In this document: in pieces, positions 16,009 to 23,373 of the stretch
How positions within the stretch are numbered: position 1 is the first letter of the stretch
Layout of the letters: each line of letters starts with the position of its first letter
From: UBA1783 sp964449115
Lineage (GTDB): Bacteria; Bacillota_I; Bacilli_A; Erysipelotrichales; Erysipelotrichaceae
Length of the DNA: 41,151 nt
Direction of reading: 5' to 3'
Assembly (NCBI GenBank): GCA_964449115.1
Contig: CAYUXW010000013.1
Span: 1 to 41,151 of the forward strand
Made by a program: the position numbers and the translations under genes
The notes under the pieces: generated by a model
Databases searched by the model: none
What the model saw: the letters and a program-made list of their open reading frames with translations, nothing else
What the model was told of the DNA's origin: nothing

Positions 16009-17076
16009 ATGGATAAAATGCTAGCTAGACTAGAAGCTATGGCAGCAAGATATAACGAAATAAACGACATGCTGATTAGTGGCAACGTTTTTTCTGATGC
16101 TCGTGAATATGGAAAAATAAGCAAGGAGCATTCCAAACTTCAACAACCAGTTGAATCATATTACCAACTGGTTGAAACTTTAAAACATATTAAAGATGCG
16201 GAATTGCTCATGCATGATCCTGATTTAAGAGAAATGGCTGAAATGGAACTGGAAGAATTGAAGGAAAAGAAACAACAGCTCATTGATCGTTTAGAGGTTT
16301 TACTAATCGAAAAAGATCCTAACGATGAATGCGATGCTATTTTTGAAATTAAAGGAGCCGCAGGAGGAGATGAAGGTAATATCTTTGCTGGAGATTTATA
16401 TCGTATGTATTGTCGCTATGCCGAAACAAAAGGATGGCAGGTTCAGACTTTTGACTTTGTAGAAAGTGAAGCAGGTGGCTTCAGTGATATTTCATTTATT
16501 ATCAAGGGTGATGATGTCTATCGTGAATTGAAGTTTGAAGGTGGAGTACACCGCGTACAACGAGTGCCTAAAACTGAAGCCAGTGGAAGAATTCACACTT
16601 CAACCGCTACAGTGTTAGTATTGCCTGATTTAGAAGATGTTGATTATGAAATCAATATGGATGATTTAACTTTTGAAACTCATCGTGCTTCAGGAGCTGG
16701 CGGACAACATGTCAACAAGACTGACTCAGCAGTTAGAATTACCCATATTCCAACGGGAATTACGGTAAACTGCCAAGATGGCCGAAGCCAGATTCAAAAT
16801 AGAGAGCAAGCTTTAAAGATTATCACAGCTAGAGTTTATGATGAATATAAAAGAATTGAAGATCAAGAAAAAGGTGAGCTCAGAAAAAGTCAGGTTGGAA
16901 CTGGGGATAGAAGTGAAAAAATTAGAACCTACAACTATCCTCAAAACCGAATCACTGATCATAGAATCAACTATACCATTCAACAATTAGACCGTGTCAT
17001 GGAAGGTAAGTTAGATGATATTATTGAAGCTTTGCTAGATGCTGATCAAAAAGCCAGAATAGCTGGAGAACATTAA
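16009..17076 (+). CDS. prfA: Peptide chain release factor 1
   Basis: 355 residues, full length. It reads UAA and UAG stop codons and triggers peptide release. The GGQ motif (residues 231-233, GAGGQHVNK), whose glutamine is methylated by PrmC, is intact. The stop-codon tripeptide is PKT (187-189), of the PxT form that marks RF1 rather than RF2 (SPF). AGAAGGTGAT precedes the ATG. Its stop overlaps the prmC start (TAATG). Confidence 0.97.
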   Translation: MDKMLARLEAMAARYNEINDMLISGNVFSDAREYGKISKEHSKLQQPVESYYQLVETLKHIKDAELLMHDPDLREMAEMELEELKEKKQQLIDRLEVLLIEKDPNDECDAIFEIKGAAGGDEGNIFAGDLYRMYCRYAETKGWQVQTFDFVESEAGGFSDISFIIKGDDVYRELKFEGGVHRVQRVPKTEASGRIHTSTATVLVLPDLEDVDYEINMDDLTFETHRASGAGGQHVNKTDSAVRITHIPTGITVNCQDGRSQIQNREQALKIITARVYDEYKRIEDQEKGELRKSQVGTGDRSEKIRTYNYPQNRITDHRINYTIQQLDRVMEGKLDDIIEALLDADQKARIAGEH

Positions 17077-17933
17077 TGGCTTCTTATCGTCAAATTCTAC
17101 AGGAGGCTATCAAAAAGTGTCAGCAGGCAGATATTTCTACTGAATCAGTTCAGATCTTATTACTTGAACTATGCAATATGAACTATACCGATTTATACCT
17201 TAACTATGAACAAAAGATTGATGAATCTATCAATCAGCAGTTTCAACAGGCACTTAAACGTCTGTTGAAAAATGAACCCTTGCAATATATCTTAGGTTAT
17301 CAGTGGTTCTATGGCCATAAAATACTGGTTTCACCAGATTGTCTAATTCCCAGATATGAAACCGAAGAATTAGTCGCCAATGTTCTGGCAGATTCTGATT
17401 ATTATTTTAAAGATTATTCATCAATAGATATCGCTGATATTGGAACGGGCTCTGGAGCTATTGCTATCGCTTTAAAAAAGGAAGAAGACAAGTTTAACAT
17501 TCATGCCACTGATATTTCTGCTAAGGCTTTAGAAATTGCCAGAAAAAACTGTGAACTTAATAATTGTGAGATTGCTTTGTTTCAGGGAGATATGTTACAG
17601 CCATTAATTGAAAACAATATCAAACTTGATATTTTAGTCTGCAATCCCCCTTATATTCCGTCACAACAGCGAATAGAAAAAAGTGTTGTTGATTTTGAAC
17701 CACATCTTGCTTTATTTGGGGGAGATGATGGTTTATACTTCTATCGTTCAGTTTTTGAAAATGCTCACAGAGTAATGAAAGACAAATCATTCATGGCTTT
17801 TGAAATCGGTTTTGATGAAAAAGAAGAACTTGAAAAGATGGTCAAAGAATACTTTCCCGATGATAGATATGAAGTATTAAAAGATCTAAACGGTAAAGAT
17901 AGAATGCTATTTATTTATCACAACTTAGACTAG
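17076..17933 (+). CDS. prmC: Release factor glutamine N5-methyltransferase
   Basis: 285 residues. It methylates the GGQ glutamine of release factors using SAM. The SAM-binding motif DIGTGSGAIAIAL and the catalytic NPPYIPS are present, with an N-terminal helical substrate-binding domain. Its start codon shares one base with the prfA stop, so the two are translationally coupled, as in many bacteria. The stop codon lies within the terminator stem. Confidence 0.96.
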   Translation: MASYRQILQEAIKKCQQADISTESVQILLLELCNMNYTDLYLNYEQKIDESINQQFQQALKRLLKNEPLQYILGYQWFYGHKILVSPDCLIPRYETEELVANVLADSDYYFKDYSSIDIADIGTGSGAIAIALKKEEDKFNIHATDISAKALEIARKNCELNNCEIALFQGDMLQPLIENNIKLDILVCNPPYIPSQQRIEKSVVDFEPHLALFGGDDGLYFYRSVFENAHRVMKDKSFMAFEIGFDEKEELEKMVKEYFPDDRYEVLKDLNGKDRMLFIYHNLD

Positions 17934-17954
17934 TTAGTTAAACTGGTCTTTTTT
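17927..17954 (+). terminator. prfA-prmC terminator
   Basis: 9-bp stem (AGACTAGTT / AACTGGTCT, one G-U pair), 5-base loop, then TTTTT. Confidence 0.85.
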
Positions 17955-17984
17955 ATTATATAATTAACTAAAGAGGTAAAAATT

Positions 17985-19064
17985 ATGGGATTAAGATTTT
18001 ATAAATCATTTAAAATATTGCCTGGTGTTAGAATGAATGTTTCTAAATCTGGCATAAGTTGGACCTTGGGTTCTAAAGCGGTAAAGCTTAATACTGGTAA
18101 AAGAGGAACTTATTTAAACTTGTCAATTCCTAAAACCGGTATTTCATGGCGAGAACGCCTGGATAATAAAATAAGCAAAAATAAAGCATCAACTTCAAAA
18201 GTAGAAAGCAGTAAGCAGAGTGAAGAAAATAAGGCAATTATTGAACAATACAAAAAAGAAAATGACTATATCATCAATCTTCATAAATATACTGATGATG
18301 TCGTAACCAGAGAAGATTTTATCAATCATCTAAATGTAGTTGAAGGAGATTCCCTTAAAAAATCTTTGCAGTTAGTAATTGATGGCGATAAAAGCACTCT
18401 TGATGCCTTGATTGAAAATTATATCAATTCAATAGAGCTGCCTTATGAATTCAGCATTGAATATGAGGTAGAAAATAATATTCTTTTCATTGATTTAGAT
18501 CTTCCAGAAATTGAAACATTCAACAGTCAATATCCAAGCTTATCTTCAAATGGAGAAATTATCATCAAAAATAAAAATCAACTTACTGTCAAACAGCAAT
18601 ATAGTCAGGCAATCATTTCCTTAGCCATCTATTTAGCAGCCAACTTCTTCAACCTGACACCATTTATTGAATATGTTGTACTATCTGGATATTCTCAAAG
18701 AAGAAATAAAGAAGGTGATCTGATCGATGAGTATTTATTTTCCTTTAAATTTGAACGCCAAAAAATGGAAAATGTAGATTTATCAAGCATTGACAAGGCT
18801 TATAACTTCATTTTAAACTTTGAAAATAGAATTAATTTATCAACTTCATTCATTTTTAAAGCTATAACTCCATACCAGCTGAAAGATGATAAAAAAGATG
18901 AAGATACTAACCTTCATCTAAAGGAAACAATACAGGGATTAAAAAATCTGGGTTATAAATCTGTGGAAATTAATTTAGTAGTTGATAAATTAAAAGAGTT
19001 AAATTTAAATTCTACAGATGAATATTTAAAAGAAGCACTAAAAGAGTTAAACAAAATAAAATAG
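17985..19064 (+). CDS. DUF4236-domain protein
   Basis: 359 residues. The N-terminal 58 or so residues match the DUF4236 pattern: RFYKSFKILPGVRMNVSKSG, then GKRGTYLNLSIPKTGISWR. The rest is lysine- and glutamate-rich and lacks obvious membrane segments or catalytic motifs; I recognise no other domain in it. DUF4236 function is unknown. AAAGAGG lies upstream of the ATG and a TATAAT at 17959-17964. It ends in a palindrome shared with rpoE. Confidence 0.8.
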   Translation: MGLRFYKSFKILPGVRMNVSKSGISWTLGSKAVKLNTGKRGTYLNLSIPKTGISWRERLDNKISKNKASTSKVESSKQSEENKAIIEQYKKENDYIINLHKYTDDVVTREDFINHLNVVEGDSLKKSLQLVIDGDKSTLDALIENYINSIELPYEFSIEYEVENNILFIDLDLPEIETFNSQYPSLSSNGEIIIKNKNQLTVKQQYSQAIISLAIYLAANFFNLTPFIEYVVLSGYSQRRNKEGDLIDEYLFSFKFERQKMENVDLSSIDKAYNFILNFENRINLSTSFIFKAITPYQLKDDKKDEDTNLHLKETIQGLKNLGYKSVEINLVVDKLKELNLNSTDEYLKEALKELNKIK

Positions 19065-19081
19065 GCTGATCAGCCTATTTT
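19058..19081. terminator. Bidirectional terminator between the DUF4236 gene and rpoE
   Basis: A perfect 24-base palindrome (AAAATAGGCTGA / TCAGCCTATTTT) covering the stop codons of both convergent genes, with T-rich sequence beyond, better on the minus-strand exit. Confidence 0.75.
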
Positions 19082-19421
19082 AATATTCATCCTCTTCATT
19101 TTCTTCTTCATCTTCATCTTCTTCGTCATCGAATTCATCTTCGTCTTCATCATCATAGTCTTCGATTTCTTCGTATTCGTCTTCTTTGACTTCAACCTGT
19201 TGATATTTATAACGAGATTTGAGATTCCAAACGTTGTTTTCCAGCATGATGAATCTTCCATCTAATGTAAGATCTGTATAAAATTGAGATTTTTTTCTAG
19301 ATGCAATTTTCTCATCGTAACCTAATTCATCGCTTGCGCTGATCCACAATTCTTTAAATGACATTCCTTCTTTAGCATTCAGTAATTTGTTGTATGCAAT
19401 ATCTATAGCTTTTAAACTCAC
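19080..19421 (-). CDS. rpoE: DNA-directed RNA polymerase delta subunit
   Basis: 113 residues. Delta binds RNA polymerase in Gram-positive bacteria, lowers promoter-complex stability and aids recycling. The N-terminal 75 or so residues form the folded HARE-HTH domain (GMSFKELWISASDELGY, then QFYTDLTLDGRFIML), followed by about 38 residues made nearly all of Asp and Glu, the hallmark acidic tail. The start is GTG with GGGAGA upstream. It has its own good promoter. Confidence 0.94.
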   Translation of the reverse strand: MSLKAIDIAYNKLLNAKEGMSFKELWISASDELGYDEKIASRKKSQFYTDLTLDGRFIMLENNVWNLKSRYKYQQVEVKEDEYEEIEDYDDEDEDEFDDEEDEDEEENEEDEY

Positions 19422-19451
19422 TTATTATCATCTCCCATATATATCGTTATG

Positions 19452-19480
19452 ATTATAAATAGAATGGCATATAAATGCAA
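19452..19480 (-). promoter_or_regulatory. rpoE promoter
   Basis: Minus-strand -35 TTGCAT (19475-19480), 17-base spacer, consensus -10 TATAAT (19452-19457). Confidence 0.65.
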
Positions 19481-19522
19481 CATCTTTTTATTAAAAAGTG
19501 CTCAATAAAAGCTCAGTTATTC

Positions 19523-20137
19523 TTAATTTGCAGTATATTTGTGCAAAAAATCACTTTTTTCTAAAAATTCAATAAAAAACTGACCTATTGTTCCCTGCAA
19601 AATCATCGATAAAACTGTTCCAACACCAAAGCTTCCCTTTAATATAATCCCTATTATAAGAACCGTGATGTCCATTAACATTCTCATGTGTTTAAATTGC
19701 TTATTTATTTTTTTACTGATTAACAATACAAATCCATCATAAGGATTATTGCCGCACTTGCTGTTTACTCCCAAGCCGATACCAAAACCAATTAAAACTA
19801 GTGCTATCACAAAATATAATACTCTTAAAACCGTCGAATGCAGTGGTAAAGGAATATAACTTGCCAGCTTTATCCCCGCTGAAATAATAAACGGATAAAC
19901 TAAATCTGTTATTTTTAAGGCTTTTCTATCAACAATAAATATGAATAAAGCAAATAAAACATTGGCTAAAAAACTGCATAGCGCCAATTCTAATCCTAAA
20001 GTATTTGATAATCCCTGTTGAAAAGTTGTCAGTGGGTCTGTTCCTACATTAGCAGAAACAGAAAAAAAGACTCCGATACCGATAACAAGTCCACTGGCCA
20101 GCATTATCAAAAATCTATGAAAATAATTTTTACTCAT
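19523..20137 (-). CDS. YczE/YyaS-like integral membrane protein
   Basis: 204 residues from the ATG at 20135-20137, which overlaps the preceding stop as ATGA. An in-frame TTG at 20143 is better spaced from AAGGA and is an alternative. About five membrane segments are seen, with the family motif FSVSANVGTDPLTTFQQGLS in the first third and a second NSKCGNNPYDGF. YczE of B. subtilis is linked to surfactin production, but the family's general role is unknown. It is the last gene of an operon with the HD hydrolase and the lipoate-ligase-like gene. Confidence 0.85.
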   Translation of the reverse strand: MSKNYFHRFLIMLASGLVIGIGVFFSVSANVGTDPLTTFQQGLSNTLGLELALCSFLANVLFALFIFIVDRKALKITDLVYPFIISAGIKLASYIPLPLHSTVLRVLYFVIALVLIGFGIGLGVNSKCGNNPYDGFVLLISKKINKQFKHMRMLMDITVLIIGIILKGSFGVGTVLSMILQGTIGQFFIEFLEKSDFLHKYTAN

Positions 20138-21081
20138 AAACAATAACTGTCCTTCTTTATTTTTTTGAATAATTTAATAAAATCATGATGATACTTTTCA
20201 TCAATTTTTTTAATTCTCTGTTTAAATTGAAGATCATCAACTACTAAGTCGTTAAATACCTCCACAATCAGATCGCTTATCTCAATGTTTTCCTGAGGCA
20301 GATATATATTAATCTGCAAGATTCTGTTTCTATAAAGATCGACATAAATCTGCGCTTGACCAAAATCATAGCTATCACTTATACGAATTGTATACTTGTT
20401 ATCTGTGTTATAGATAAATTGATAGCTATGATAAAGTTCCATATAATCCAGCAAATCATCGGTAACTGACATCTGATAAACATCACCATATAAATTGGCG
20501 AGTGATTGCAGGATGCTTTCTTTTACATCAATATATCTGATAAATGGTTCATAATCGACAAGATTGATAATATCTTTTTTGATAGTAGGATCTTTCAATA
20601 ATCTTGCTCTTTTGCTTTTATCACAACTCCAGTATAAAGAGCCGGCGTGCATACACCTTTGCTGCTTAATGTAGTAATTATTATCTGTCAATTGAAATTT
20701 ATTAAGCATTATTTCATCATCAGCCAAATAAACAGGAAGCTGCATTCCTGCTAAAGCCTGATAGATAACATTGATTTGTTTGGCAGGGTTGTAGTTGTTC
20801 ATATATAGAAAGAAAGCATAATTAAGAGTACCTAAATCATTGAAAACTGTTTTACCATGACTATCTCTTCGGCATAATCTAGTCTTTTCAAATTCCAGCT
20901 GAGAAACATTACACTCACTGTAGGCGCTGCTTTTATTTCCAATAATGATAGAATCATTATTTCTCCACACCAAAAAGACCAGACTGTCATCAGGTATGTT
21001 GTTGATAAGATAAGCCTGCAATGCCAGATTGTGAAAAGGATTAATATTATCGCTATCCACCAGATATACATTTTCTACCAT
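20134..21081 (-). CDS. Degenerate lipoate-protein-ligase-like protein
   Basis: 315 residues with LplA architecture: N-terminal PFHNLALQAYLI and SIIIGNKSSAY, central RRDSHGKTVFNDLGTLNYAFF, then NNYYIKQQRCMHAGSLYW, and a C-terminal accessory-domain-like region. Key residues differ. The ligase loop RRxSGGGAVxHD is RRDSHGKTVFND here (residues 71-82), and by alignment the catalytic lysine of KxSGxA is Gln130 (QLTDNN). True lipoate ligation is therefore doubtful; an altered substrate or a binding role is possible. The start shares one base with the HD gene stop (TAATG). No lipoylated dehydrogenase or GcvH gene is in the window. Confidence 0.75.
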   Translation of the reverse strand: MVENVYLVDSDNINPFHNLALQAYLINNIPDDSLVFLVWRNNDSIIIGNKSSAYSECNVSQLEFEKTRLCRRDSHGKTVFNDLGTLNYAFFLYMNNYNPAKQINVIYQALAGMQLPVYLADDEIMLNKFQLTDNNYYIKQQRCMHAGSLYWSCDKSKRARLLKDPTIKKDIINLVDYEPFIRYIDVKESILQSLANLYGDVYQMSVTDDLLDYMELYHSYQFIYNTDNKYTIRISDSYDFGQAQIYVDLYRNRILQINIYLPQENIEISDLIVEVFNDLVVDDLQFKQRIKKIDEKYHHDFIKLFKKIKKDSYCL

Positions 21082-22286
21082 TATAAAACTTCCTTTGGAA
21101 AAAAGATTTTCTCATCTTCATATGAATCATTTTGACATAGAGAAGAAACAATCGTGCTGACTGTTGAAAGCTCCTTAATTGAACCATCATCTTCCAGTAC
21201 CCAAATACACTGCGATTTAGTTGTATATGGTCGATAAGGATTCTGACTTTGATAATCCTGATGAAAATAATAATTCAAATCATAGCCTTTTTTTAAACAT
21301 TTTTTCTTTATCTCTTCTTTTCTATCTACTGCTGTGTATTTAAAGAGATTCCTGCTTAATATTCTTTTAGCTAAATCAGCTAATATACCGTCATCCATTT
21401 GACTCATCAGATTAAAACCATAGAAACATGTCGCATCATCTAACAGATATATTTCTTCATTTGAAAATTGTTGTTTTTCTAACAGGGCTTTAAACATAGG
21501 CAATTTTTGATCAATACTTTTATCTGTTCTGTATAAATCAAACAAACGCTGAAAAACCTTCTGTAACAGAGTATCATAACTTCTGCTGACTGGATGATAG
21601 TAAACCTGCCAGTACATATGATATCTAGCCATGATATAGTCTTCAATTGTGTGCATTCCACTGGCCTTGATTGCCAGCTTGTCATTAGCAACTCTCATTG
21701 TTCTTAAAATTCTCTCCAAATCAAATTCTCCATATTTGGTTCCTGAAAAGTAAGAATCTCTTAACAGATAATCCATTCTATCGGCATCTAACTGTGAACT
21801 GACCATCTGACATAAAATCTTATTAGGATGACTCCCTTTTATCACACTGGCAACATCCTCTGGTAAAGTTGTATTATACTCTTTTAAAATGGTATTAATT
21901 TCTGATTGTCCTTTGATTATCTGAATAGTATACAATTCGTGATCGGTTTTCATAATAGATTCAAAAGAATGCGAAAAAGGAGCATGACCGACATCATGCA
22001 GTAAAGCGGCTAATTTCACTGTTATTTTTTCATATTCTGTTAAAGCACTATTGATATCGTTAACTTCATTAATCATTCTTCTGGCTATTTCATACACACC
22101 TAAAGAATGAGCAAATCTTGAATGTTCCGAAGTATGATAAACCATTGATGTGGAACCTAACTGCTTTACTCTTCTTAGACGTTGAAATTCCTTCGTTTGA
22201 ATACAATCCCATATTATTTTATCCTGTACTCTGACATAGCCATGTATTGGGTCTCTAAAAACTTTTTCTTCAGATAAGCTGTTCAT
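21081..22286 (-). CDS. HD-domain hydrolase (YwfO / SAMHD1-like, dNTP triphosphohydrolase type)
   Basis: 401 residues. The HD metal residues are visible: RFAHSLG (His60), LLHDVGHAPFSHS (His97-Asp98), and LDADRMDYLLRDS with the later Asp. This set matches YwfO-type and SAMHD1-related triphosphohydrolases, which cleave dNTPs to nucleosides and triphosphate. GGAGGG precedes the ATG. It leads a three-gene operon coupled by overlapping start and stop codons. Actual nucleotide specificity is inference. Confidence 0.88.
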   Translation of the reverse strand: MNSLSEEKVFRDPIHGYVRVQDKIIWDCIQTKEFQRLRRVKQLGSTSMVYHTSEHSRFAHSLGVYEIARRMINEVNDINSALTEYEKITVKLAALLHDVGHAPFSHSFESIMKTDHELYTIQIIKGQSEINTILKEYNTTLPEDVASVIKGSHPNKILCQMVSSQLDADRMDYLLRDSYFSGTKYGEFDLERILRTMRVANDKLAIKASGMHTIEDYIMARYHMYWQVYYHPVSRSYDTLLQKVFQRLFDLYRTDKSIDQKLPMFKALLEKQQFSNEEIYLLDDATCFYGFNLMSQMDDGILADLAKRILSRNLFKYTAVDRKEEIKKKCLKKGYDLNYYFHQDYQSQNPYRPYTTKSQCIWVLEDDGSIKELSTVSTIVSSLCQNDSYEDEKIFFPKEVL

Positions 22287-22314
22287 AATTAACCCTCCGA
22301 TACATGTCTATTTT

Positions 22315-22344
22315 ATCATAATTTTTGTTATAATGGGGTTGTAA
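22315..22344 (-). promoter_or_regulatory. Promoter of the HD hydrolase operon
   Basis: Minus-strand -35 TTACAA (22339-22344), 18-base spacer, -10 TATGAT (22315-22320). It overlaps the divergent promoter of the purine nucleoside phosphorylase gene. Confidence 0.4.
22326..22334 (+). promoter_or_regulatory. Extended -10 promoter of the purine nucleoside phosphorylase gene
   Basis: TGT followed by TATAAT (22329-22334); the -35 is weak. Confidence 0.5.
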
Positions 22345-22362
22345 TAAAGATTGGAGAATAAT

Positions 22363-23181
22363 ATGAATATTTATCAAAAATATGTAGAATCTGCTGACTA
22401 TATTAAACAATATGCTGATGCTAGTGGAGCTATTGGAATTATTCTTGGCAGTGGTTTAGGAAACTTGGCCGATGAAGTAGAAGATGCTGTGATTATCTCT
22501 TATAAAGACATTCCTCATTTTCCAATGACTAATGTTATTGGACATGCAGGAAGACTGGTAATTGGTAAATTAAATGGTATTAAAGTTATCTGTATGCAGG
22601 GACGTTTTCACTTCTATGAAGGCTATGATATGAAGATTGTTTCAATGCCAGTAAGAGTGATGAAACTTTTAGGAATACGCTCTCTGATTGTTACCAATGC
22701 AGCCGGTGGAGTCAATAGAGATTTTAATGAAGGAACATTGATGGTAATCGATGATTTCATCAATTTTATGGGAGAAAATCCATTAACTGGACCAAATGTT
22801 GATGAATTTGGCCCTAGATTCCCTGATATGACCTTAGCTTTAGACGATGGCTATAAAAAATTGGCATTTGAAGCAGCCAAAGAATTGAATATCGATTTAA
22901 GAAAAGGCGTTTACATGTCATTTAGAGGACCAAACTATGAAACTCCAGCTGAAATACGTTTTGCGGAAGTAGTTGGCGCTGATGCTGTTGGAATGAGTAC
23001 AGTTCCTGAATTTTTAGTAGCAAGGCATGCCAATATTCCAACCCTTGGTATTTCTTGCATTACCAATATGGCTGCGGGAATCACTGGTAAAGAATTAAGT
23101 CACCTAGAAGTAGAAGCTGTAGCCAGAAGAGTTAATAATGAGTTTAAATCATTAATTAAATTATTGATTACCAGAATGTAA
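22363..23181 (+). CDS. punA: Purine nucleoside phosphorylase, trimeric type
   Basis: 272 residues from the ATG at 22363, with TTGGAG upstream; the frame also has a TTG at 22351 but that overlaps the ribosome binding site. It converts purine nucleosides and phosphate to base plus ribose 1-phosphate. Family motifs: ILGSGLG (phosphate site), GHAGRL, MQGRFHFYEGY, VTNAAGG, and RGPNYETPAEIR with GMSTVPE. This is the class II (trimeric, guanosine/inosine-preferring) form rather than DeoD. With the nucleoside hydrolase it points to active purine salvage. Confidence 0.95.
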   Translation: MNIYQKYVESADYIKQYADASGAIGIILGSGLGNLADEVEDAVIISYKDIPHFPMTNVIGHAGRLVIGKLNGIKVICMQGRFHFYEGYDMKIVSMPVRVMKLLGIRSLIVTNAAGGVNRDFNEGTLMVIDDFINFMGENPLTGPNVDEFGPRFPDMTLALDDGYKKLAFEAAKELNIDLRKGVYMSFRGPNYETPAEIRFAEVVGADAVGMSTVPEFLVARHANIPTLGISCITNMAAGITGKELSHLEVEAVARRVNNEFKSLIKLLITRM

Positions 23182-23217
23182 AAACACACTGATAACTTTT
23201 TACATCAGATATTCGAT

Positions 23218-23250
23218 AAACAGGCTTTTTAGATAAGGCCTGTTTTCTTT
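23218..23250 (+). terminator. Terminator after the purine nucleoside phosphorylase gene
   Basis: 8-bp stem (AAACAGGC / GCCTGTTT) with a 12-base loop, then TTCTTTTT. It is one of several similar AAACAG-type terminators in the window. Confidence 0.75.
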
Positions 23251-23302
23251 TTAAAAATAGATTTTAAAATTAATTATCAAACATTAAATTGTCTATAAAA
23301 AA

Positions 23303-23325
23303 AGAAGGACTGTCGGTGTCCCTCT
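23303..23325 (-). terminator. Terminator of the two-component system operon
   Basis: On the minus strand an 8-bp stem (AGAGGGAC / GTCCTTCT, one G-U pair), 7-base loop, followed by TTTTTTT. Confidence 0.8.
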
Positions 23326-23373
23326 AATAATTTAACATTTCTTTTTCATTGTTAGATAATTTATTTTTTTAAA

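Noticed and set aside
19070..19261. Frame coding a Lys/Met-rich 63-residue protein
   Set aside because: It is the shifted reading of the Asp/Glu-rich tail of rpoE and has no ribosome binding site.
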